Shown piece by piece: positions 59,313 through 64,000 of a stretch of DNA of 64,000 nt; the first letter of the stretch is position 1; the number at the start of each line of letters is the position of its first letter. The notes below the pieces were generated by a model that did no database searches, had not been told where the DNA came from, and was given only the letters and a program-made list of their open reading frames with translations. The DNA lies in NCBI GenBank assembly GCA_035575715.1, contig DATLXN010000011.1:90309-154308 (forward strand), given 5' to 3'. The DNA is from JACCSI01 sp035575715. GTDB taxonomy: Bacteria > Acidobacteriota > Vicinamibacteria > Vicinamibacterales > UBA2999. Position numbers and translations under genes: made by a program.

Positions 59313-60824
59313 CTACTTCCGCAACCAGAAATCCTCCAGCGCCAGCACGTCGAGGCCGGTGCCGTAGAACACCCGGATCGCATCGCGCGGTGAACAGACC
59401 AGGGGTTCGTGAAAGCCATTGAAGGATGTGTTCACCAGCACCGGCATGCCAGAGTGCTGTCCCCACAAATCGAGCAGCCGCAGGAATCGCGGCTCGCTCT
59501 GATCCACCGTCTGCACGCGCAGCGTCGTCACGCCCTCCGGCAGGATGGTTCGAAATTTGTCGAGGTCGCGCGGCGTGTACTCGTACTGCATGAACGGCGA
59601 AGCTGTGGGGGCTGATCCCTGGTCCCCGATCCCTGATCCCTGATCCCTGATCCCTTCAAATAACTCATGCAGACGAGACAGCGGCACGCTCACGCCGTAG
59701 CTGCGGTAGGCGGGACGTCGCTTGAGGAACCCATTCAGGTTGTCGAGCGCATGAGGCGCAAAGGGATTAGCCAGCACTGAGCGATGCCCCAGCGCCCGCG
59801 GCCCCCATTCCAGGCGCCCGTGATGCCAGCCGACCAGTCGGCCGCGCGACAGCGCATGGATCACTTGTTCGATGAGCCGATCGCCCTGAATGAAGTCATA
59901 TGACAACTTGCAGTTGTCGAGCGTCGACTTGATCTCGGCGTCGCTGTAGCTCGGGCCCAGGAAGGGGGACCCAACGGTCGCGCTGAATCTGCGTAATCCC
60001 TGATCCCTAATCCCTGATCCCTGGTCCCTGCCGCCTGATCCCTGATCCCTGATCCCTGATCGCTGATCCCTGCTTGCCAGAAGCGCGCCGCCGAGCGCCG
60101 TCCCATTCCGTCCCGGGTGCGGCGGAATGAACGTCTGAGCGAACAGCCCGCTCGTCGCGGCAAGCGTGGTGAAGTAGGTGTTGAAAAACAAGCCGCCCGA
60201 CAGGCACAGCCGTTCACTCGGCGAATGTGCTTTCAGCGCCGCAAGTAGCTCGAGCAGCTGATCGCCAAGTTGGCGTTGAGTTGACGCAGCTTGTTGGTGA
60301 CCACTTCGCGCGAGCGCTTCGACCAGATGCTCGTCGCGCATCGCGCGCATGCCGAGCGACTCAGTGAGCTCCCCGTACCGCGCCGCAATCGGATAGTCGG
60401 GAAGTGAGGTCTCAATCTGTGTAATTACCGATCCCTGATCCCTGATCCCTGATCCCTTCTCTTCGATCCCTGATCCCTGGCTCGCTGCCCACGCCGACCA
60501 TCCCCTGGCCAGATGCGCCTCACACACCACCACCAGCGCGTCATCGAACCCAGATGCGCGAAACGCGTATTCGGCATGCGCTTCATGCGGATCGATGTCC
60601 CCTTCGTCGCCGACGCCCGCCTCGATCGCGACCTCGTCACGTCGTCGATCCAGAAACCGCAACAATTCGGTGGTTGCAAGGTCCGGTGCCCCGGCACCAG
60701 CGGCGTCCATCGCGCGGGTCAGGCGATTCTCTTCGCACGCCGCCACGGTGCCGCGCTCGATGTCAATTAAGGCCGCCGCCGGGCCAAGCCGTGCGCGCGC
60801 CGTGCCCAAGTAAAGCTCCGCCAT
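59313..60824 (-). CDS. NodU/CmcH-family carbamoyltransferase interrupted in frame by heptamer repeats
   Basis: A 503-residue enzyme. The C-terminal half carries the family core: GRLEWGPRALGHRSVLANPF and MPVLVNTSFNGFHEPLVCSPRDAI, and LCLSGGLFFNTYFTTLA precedes it. The N-terminal part has LGTARARLGPAAALID and DPHEAHAEYAF. It would transfer a carbamoyl group from carbamoyl phosphate to a hydroxyl. Three stretches, about residues 115-130, 252-274 and 393-405, read GSGIRDQ repeats; they come from TGATCCC arrays read on the only strand without stops. ATG 60824 is the start. Whether the enzyme folds with these insertions is open. Confidence 0.87.
   Translation of the reverse strand: MAELYLGTARARLGPAAALIDIERGTVAACEENRLTRAMDAAGAGAPDLATTELLRFLDRRRDEVAIEAGVGDEGDIDPHEAHAEYAFRASGFDDALVVVCEAHLARGWSAWAASQGSGIEEKGSGIRDQGSVITQIETSLPDYPIAARYGELTESLGMRAMRDEHLVEALARSGHQQAASTQRQLGDQLLELLAALKAHSPSERLCLSGGLFFNTYFTTLAATSGLFAQTFIPPHPGRNGTALGGALLASRDQRSGIRDQGSGGRDQGSGIRDQGLRRFSATVGSPFLGPSYSDAEIKSTLDNCKLSYDFIQGDRLIEQVIHALSRGRLVGWHHGRLEWGPRALGHRSVLANPFAPHALDNLNGFLKRRPAYRSYGVSVPLSRLHELFEGIRDQGSGIGDQGSAPTASPFMQYEYTPRDLDKFRTILPEGVTTLRVQTVDQSEPRFLRLLDLWGQHSGMPVLVNTSFNGFHEPLVCSPRDAIRVFYGTGLDVLALEDFWLRK
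59612..59655. repeat. In-frame TGATCCC array within the carbamoyltransferase gene (third, C-terminal)
   Basis: Six units of tgatccc and variants (ggtcccc). It encodes GIRDQGSGIGDQGS between LHELFE and APTASPF. Confidence 0.9.
59995..60072. repeat. In-frame TGATCCC array within the carbamoyltransferase gene (second, central)
   Basis: About eleven heptamer units with variants. It encodes RDQRSGIRDQGSGGRDQGS and more, between GGALLAS and LRRFSAT. Confidence 0.9.
60429..60479. repeat. In-frame TGATCCC array within the carbamoyltransferase gene (first, N-terminal)
   Basis: About seven heptamer units. It encodes QGSGIEEKGSGIRDQGS between GWSAWAAS and VITQIETS. Confidence 0.9.
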
Positions 60825-60833
60825 TGTGGAGTG

Positions 60834-60839
60834 AGTTTA
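60834..60839 (-). promoter_or_regulatory. Leaderless -10 element, carbamoyltransferase
   Basis: TAAACT on the minus strand ends nine bases before ATG 60824. A duplicated copy of the same upstream sequence is preserved in the scar at 61085-61115. Confidence 0.45.
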
Positions 60840-60889
60840 ATCTGGTGAGCTGGTGATCTCGTGATCGATTGATCGATTGATCGACGCTC

Positions 60890-61115
60890 TCAGCTTCGCT
60901 TTCGGCCAGTTGGCCGACTCGCAGCTGAGCGTTTATCGTTGTCGTGCAGCTGTTCGAGTAGTGACACCGCTGCGAGGAGGGATGGAATAGCGCGGACGCC
61001 GAGGCTTTTCGCGCCGAAGGGCAGGCGCGTTGAATCGTCGACGCTGATCAGGATGGGGATCGCGCTCGATTAGCAGTTCAGGTAGTGCTCCGCCACTGTG
61101 AAGTGAATTTTAACG
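60890..61115 (-). pseudogene. Chimaeric scar: start of a carbamoyltransferase copy joined to the tail of a HAD copy
   Basis: On the minus strand, 61115-61080 repeats the carbamoyltransferase upstream region and first codons (GTGGCGGAGCACTACCTG against ATGGCGGAGCTTTACTTG; VAEHYL against MAELYL). It meets a TAA, after which 61070-60895 encodes PILISVDDSTRLPFGAKSLG and VSLLEQLHDN, clearly homologous to the C-terminal PILIWHGDPKGVPPGAKRLG and LSLLEQLDDL of the HAD protein at 61150-61851. It is therefore the remnant of a tandem duplication of the HAD-carbamoyltransferase pair reduced by a deletion. The sequence is degenerate and not expected to be expressed. Confidence 0.8.
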
Positions 61116-61149
61116 CGTGGAACCTGAGAACTCGGGCAGCGTCGCGGTG

Positions 61150-61851
61150 TCAGACGGTGGGTTCTTTGCCGAAGAACTTCTTGATCGAGCGGACGACGCC
61201 CTTTTCGTTCTTCAGGTCGTCGAGTTGTTCGAGGAGGGAGAGGGCTTCGGAGATGGACGTCGCGACGCGAACGCCGAGCCGCTTCGCCCCGGGGGGGACA
61301 CCTTTGGGGTCGCCGTGCCAGATCAGGATCGGCTTGGCCTTGGAGTCGACGGCGACGTCGAGACAGTTTTCGGGTCGGTCATCGACAACCGCATCGAGTT
61401 CGAGTGCGTCAGCGATTTTGCCGCGCGAGCGTTGCACGACGAACACGCTGGGGAGCGGAAAGCCGTGCGCCTCGAGCCAGCGCTGGCTTTGGATCTGTAC
61501 CGTTTCGCCGGCGACCAACGGGCGGGTGGTGAGGAAGATCACTTCCCAGCGACGCTGGGTCGCAGTCGCCGCAATGCGCGCGACGATGCCGGGCTCCATT
61601 TCGGGGAGGCCGTTCCAGAAGTTGTCGACGGTCTTGACATGCTCCCAGAGCAGCATTTGCTGCTTGGCGGAGAGCTTCAGCTCGGCAAGGACCTTGGCGT
61701 CCTCCGGCTCGCCCTCAGGAGCGTCCGCGGTTGGCTCGCCGACCTGTCGCGGCAGATCGGCGGTGCCGAACAGTTGTTCGGAACGTTCGCGGAGGACCGT
61801 GAACATGTCGGCGATGGTGCCGTCGAGATCGAAGGCGACGCGAAGGGCCAT
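61150..61851 (-). CDS. HAD-superfamily hydrolase
   Basis: A 233-residue phosphatase-like protein. Motif I is RVAFDLDGTIADMF at the N-terminus (nucleophile Asp), motif II VIFLTTRP in the middle, and a late VVDDRPENCLDV serves as motif IV. The cap region resembles that of 5'-nucleotidase-type HADs (QQMLLWEHVKTVDNFW). The substrate is unknown. ATG 61851 lies seven bases after a TAAGCT element. The scar downstream shows that this gene and the carbamoyltransferase were once duplicated together, hinting that they work in one pathway. Confidence 0.85.
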   Translation of the reverse strand: MALRVAFDLDGTIADMFTVLRERSEQLFGTADLPRQVGEPTADAPEGEPEDAKVLAELKLSAKQQMLLWEHVKTVDNFWNGLPEMEPGIVARIAATATQRRWEVIFLTTRPLVAGETVQIQSQRWLEAHGFPLPSVFVVQRSRGKIADALELDAVVDDRPENCLDVAVDSKAKPILIWHGDPKGVPPGAKRLGVRVATSISEALSLLEQLDDLKNEKGVVRSIKKFFGKEPTV

Positions 61852-61858
61852 CGCGATT

Positions 61859-61864
61859 AGCTTA
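61859..61864 (-). promoter_or_regulatory. Leaderless -10 element, HAD gene
   Basis: TAAGCT on the minus strand ends seven bases before ATG 61851, with no Shine-Dalgarno. Confidence 0.45.
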
Positions 61865-61986
61865 ACAGAGAGATGCTTGAAGAATGGATGCGTACCCTGG
61901 GCTCCCGACTGGTCCGACAGATTTCGCGAATTCCATCGGCTTCGTCAATCGATTGGTCAAACATGTGGCCAAACATGACACGGCAA

Positions 61987-62020
61987 AGAAAAAGGCCAGG
62001 GTTGCTTCCCCTGGCCTTTC
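61987..62020 (-). terminator. Rho-independent terminator of the carboxypeptidase-regulatory gene
   Basis: On the minus strand AAAGGCCAGGG pairs with CCCTGGCCTTT over 11 base pairs around a short loop, followed by TTTTTC. It lies about 32 bases past the stop at 62052. The A/T flanks on both sides make it usable in both directions. Confidence 0.88.
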
Positions 62021-62051
62021 ATTTTGGGCGTTCGGTAAAACCGGACAGACG

Positions 62052-62594
62052 CTATTGAATCGGACTGGCGTTGTCGTTCGCAGCCACCGCCGCAATCGCC
62101 AAACCAGCGGCCACGGCCGCGATCGTGATGATGCCCAACTTGCTTGCGAAGAAGGCACCCGCGCCCGCGGCAGCCGCGCCTGCGGTACCCGCGCCAGCGC
62201 CGGTACCCGCAGCCACACCGACAGCGCCCGCACCGGCGGCGGCGGCGGCCGCCGCACTCGTCGTGACCGTCACCCCGCCGGCGACCATGGCTCCTAAGGT
62301 GATTTTGGCGCTAGTACCGAGCAAGATGCCGTTGTTCGCGATCGTCTCAACCATGAAATTGCCAGGGGGTAGTCCGGTAAACTTGAATGCGCCGTTGGGA
62401 TCGGTCGTGATATTGCCCACCAACTGGCCGTTATCCACGTTGCGCAACCGCACCATGACATTCGGCATCGGCTTGCCTTCGACGACCGCATTGCCGGCAA
62501 TCTCACCCGTGTTCTGCCCCGCCGCAATCAACGTCGGCAGCTGATACGCCGCCAAAACCGCCAGGGTCAGAACCAGTGCTACTGCGCGCTTCAT
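62052..62594 (-). CDS. Exported protein with a carboxypeptidase-regulatory domain and an Ala/Gly-rich hydrophobic tail
   Basis: A 180-residue protein. A signal peptide (MKRAVALVLTLAVLAAYQLPTLIAAG) precedes a CarboxypepD_reg-type beta domain (GEIAGNAVVEGKPMPNVMVRLRNVDNGQLVGNITTDPNGAFKFTGLPPGNFMVE). Residues 115-175 are almost only Ala and Gly with two hydrophobic stretches (LGIITIAAVAAGLAIAAVAA), possibly membrane spans. Its function is unknown. GAGGAG upstream supports ATG 62594. It is probably transcribed alone, with a strong terminator behind it. Confidence 0.8.
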   Translation of the reverse strand: MKRAVALVLTLAVLAAYQLPTLIAAGQNTGEIAGNAVVEGKPMPNVMVRLRNVDNGQLVGNITTDPNGAFKFTGLPPGNFMVETIANNGILLGTSAKITLGAMVAGGVTVTTSAAAAAAAGAGAVGVAAGTGAGAGTAGAAAAGAGAFFASKLGIITIAAVAAGLAIAAVAANDNASPIQ

Positions 62595-62843
62595 ACGCCG
62601 TCTCCTCGCGAAACCCGTTCGCGCCGCGACAAAATCCGGGCTTCAGCGTCATTGCGAACACCGCGCCCGCTTACAGAATGCCGCGTAGGATCGTCCTGAA
62701 TCCGGCCCGCTGTCAAGGGTTTTGGTCCAGCCTACGGCGGTAGCAGCTTCCAGGCCCCGCCAAGTTTCTCCAGCCGGTAGTCGATTCGTCGCGCCAACGG
62801 GGTGATTTCAAACGCGTTTTTGTCGACTTGCTGAGCCCGTCCC

Positions 62844-63361
62844 TCAACAGCAATCGTCGCCTTGGTCGCAGTCCGGCTCAACCACCGGGTCGAGCGGCAG
62901 CGGTTCGGTATTGGACTGCGTCGGGTCAACGATCGCCACGCCCGTAGGCGGCGGGTCGAAGTGTTTCGGATTGAGTGTGAGTAGCACCGTGGAGCCGCTA
63001 AGTCGAGCACACTCGCCGATGGAGCGCGTCGTAGATGCGGCCTCGCTGATACCCGCTGCGGCGGATTCGGCGAGAAAAGCGGTCGCCGCAGCGGCGTCGA
63101 GGCGTAAACGCGCCCGAGCGAGACGAAGCTGGCTTCGAGCGACGCCCACGCGTCTTGCGTGCATAGTCGCTGCGGGTTGGGCATTCGCGTGAGCACCGAT
63201 AACGCTTCAGTGAGCGCCGGTAGCGGAGTTACAATTTCGTGACCTACGGAGATCCGTTGCCTGAGCTGTTCACACGTCTGCTCGTGATGAACATGCCACT
63301 CTGATAAGGCGGCGATTAGACAGTTGGCATCGACGGCAAACGTGTCTTGGTTAGCGGCCAC
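62844..63361 (-). pseudogene. PIN-domain (VapC-like) toxin with several frameshifts
   Basis: From GTG 63361 the frame reads ANQDTFAVDANCLIAALSEWHVHHEQTCEQL and TPLPALTEALSVLTRMP, a PIN domain with its first two acidic residues (AVDAN, TEAL). Near 63105 it passes to another frame (LDAAAATAFLAESAAAGIS). The motif GRIYDAL appears only in a third frame over about 20 bases, then IGECARLSGSTVLLTLNPKHF resumes. At least three indels are needed. Just upstream a frame ending NEMVNRVIAKIRRERGR may be the tail of an antitoxin. It is either a decayed toxin or an error-rich contig end. Confidence 0.65.
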
Positions 63362-63422
63362 GTTCGCGGCGGATCTTCGCGATGACGCGGTTGACCATCT
63401 CGTTGGGCCGGTGCTCGGAACT

Positions 63423-63731
63423 TTACCGAACGGACACGCCGACTTTGAAATTACGAGCGACCACCAAACCGTATGCGGCTTTAATCCCAATCATCGTCGC
63501 CACGGCGGCCTTGCGATTGCGCTTCCACAGATGTTCGACGGCGTAGACCGAGGCAGCTGTCGACGCACCCTTGATCACGAGCATTGCCGGGACATTGCCG
63601 GCCACACCGCGGAGCACTGGATTTACTTCTCTGCCGCGCCCCGTCTCGAGCGCACGCCACGTACTGTAGACGTCAAGCACCCGCGTCGGCCGTGGTGATC
63701 GAGTTCGGCAACGATGGATCGCCCGGTGCAT
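63423..63731 (-). CDS. Small membrane protein, DUF5658-like
   Basis: The part VLDVYSTWRALETGRGREVNPVLRGVAGNVPAMLVIKGASTAASVYAVEHLWKRNRKAAVATMIGIKAAYGLVVARNF has the DUF5658 pattern: an early D-ST, an E-NP, and hydrophobic helices with a positive loop. The N-terminal 20-30 residues are not convincing, and the start (ATG 63731 used here) is doubtful; a frameshift near 63690 is possible. Function unknown. Confidence 0.5.
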   Translation of the reverse strand: MHRAIHRCRTRSPRPTRVLDVYSTWRALETGRGREVNPVLRGVAGNVPAMLVIKGASTAASVYAVEHLWKRNRKAAVATMIGIKAAYGLVVARNFKVGVSVR

Positions 63732-64000
63732 TGAGCCAGTTCCCGCCAAGCCTCGTCTTGCCGCGGGTGATCGGTCTTCCGGGTCGCCCACAATCGCTCC
63801 GCCCGCTGTACGTGTCCTACGCCGCGGTCACGGCGGGTACGGCGGCGGTCATCAACTCGAGAAATTCGGTATGAGCAGTCGCTGGCGGCGGCGGGACAAG
63901 CGGGGAGAGTCGCCTCAGGCCATTTGCGGTGCGGTTGCGGAGCACGCGCCGCGACCGAACTGCTGGTGCCGGCGCGGAAAGGCCAAGGGGCGACGCGCGG
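63732..64000. other. End of window, no supported gene
   Basis: A frame beginning ATGAGCAGTCGC at 63873 stays open to the window edge, rich in Arg, Gly and Cys with no recognised domain. A 60-codon plus-strand frame at 63692-63874 also lacks support. I call neither. Confidence 0.4.

Noticed and set aside
55442..60479. Regularly repeated TGATCCC arrays as a CRISPR
   Set aside because: Units are seven bases with no unique spacers and there are no cas genes.
61117..61860. A 247-codon plus-strand frame opposite the HAD gene
   Set aside because: The HAD motifs lie on the minus strand in the expected order; the plus frame has no domain.
61873..62058. Small plus-strand frame MLEEWMRTLG between the HAD and carboxypeptidase-regulatory genes
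   Set aside because: It runs straight through a strong terminator hairpin and has no homology that I recognise.
63380..63430. VapB-like antitoxin tail NEMVNRVIAKIRRERGR upstream of the PIN gene
   Set aside because: Only about 20 codons are open before a TAA in frame, so a separate gene cannot be supported.

Overview
The window reads as chromosomal DNA of a high-GC member of the Acidobacteriota, most likely the Vicinamibacteria. I infer this from the kind of proteins present: a TonB receptor with an N-terminal carboxypeptidase-regulatory domain, a von Willebrand protein of the acidobacterial VWFA-related type, several S9 and M1 secreted peptidases, a YaiO-type outer-membrane protein, and short heptamer/octamer tandem repeats between genes. 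No rRNA, tRNA, CRISPR array, prophage or transposase was seen.

Layout. 1-4160: end of an S9 peptidase, MTHFR-like protein, aminotransferase, SDR, CHRD protein, terminator. 4327-7521: GT2/methyltransferase fusion and a polytopic GT-C-like protein. 7512-10062 (minus): beta-barrel protein, OmpA lipoprotein, VWA protein. 10248-15646: aminotransferase, AI-2E-type permease, a paralogue of the GT-C-like protein, kbl. 15736-18492: M1 peptidase. 18569-21678 (minus): YaiO operon. 21720-24935: orphan nuoG, folA, thyA. 24998-32446: one tightly overlapping operon joining a GAF sensor, an Hpt/receiver/GGDEF-like hub, a HEAT protein, a processive GT2 polysaccharide synthase, a response regulator and a histidine kinase. 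32405-36339: PDZ protein, glnA, histidine kinase, OB-fold lipoprotein. 36522-41064: orphan atpB, RsbU-type phosphatase, S9 peptidase. 41146-46639: fabZ, YhaM-like nuclease, DMT exporter with an Lrp regulator, MFS transporter, diguanylate cyclase. 46903-49763: TonB receptor. 49965-55442: a candidate selenoprotein of the PCYCGC family, a hybrid kinase, a FliA-type sigma factor, small regulators and a sigma-54 activator. 55492-62594: four-helix-bundle protein, pgl, a large RGG/YQG-rich disordered protein, Dabb protein, carbamoyltransferase, HAD protein and a carboxypeptidase-regulatory protein. 62844-63731: broken PIN toxin and a DUF5658-like protein.

Main points of interest. (1) The PCYCGC gene carries an in-frame TGA exactly where a UxxC redox motif is expected, followed by a possible SECIS hairpin. 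(2) Many genes have a TAnnnT hexamer 6-9 bases before the start codon and no Shine-Dalgarno, pointing to widespread leaderless transcription. (3) Heptamer repeats (TGATCCC and others) abut or enter genes, supply stop codons and C-terminal tails, and lie three times in frame inside the carbamoyltransferase gene. (4) A scar between the carbamoyltransferase and HAD genes fuses the first codons of one to the tail of the other, indicating a past tandem duplication. (5) A 675-residue disordered acidic/RGG/aromatic repeat protein looks like a condensate scaffold. At least six genes carry frameshifts; some may be assembly errors in a metagenome-derived sequence.
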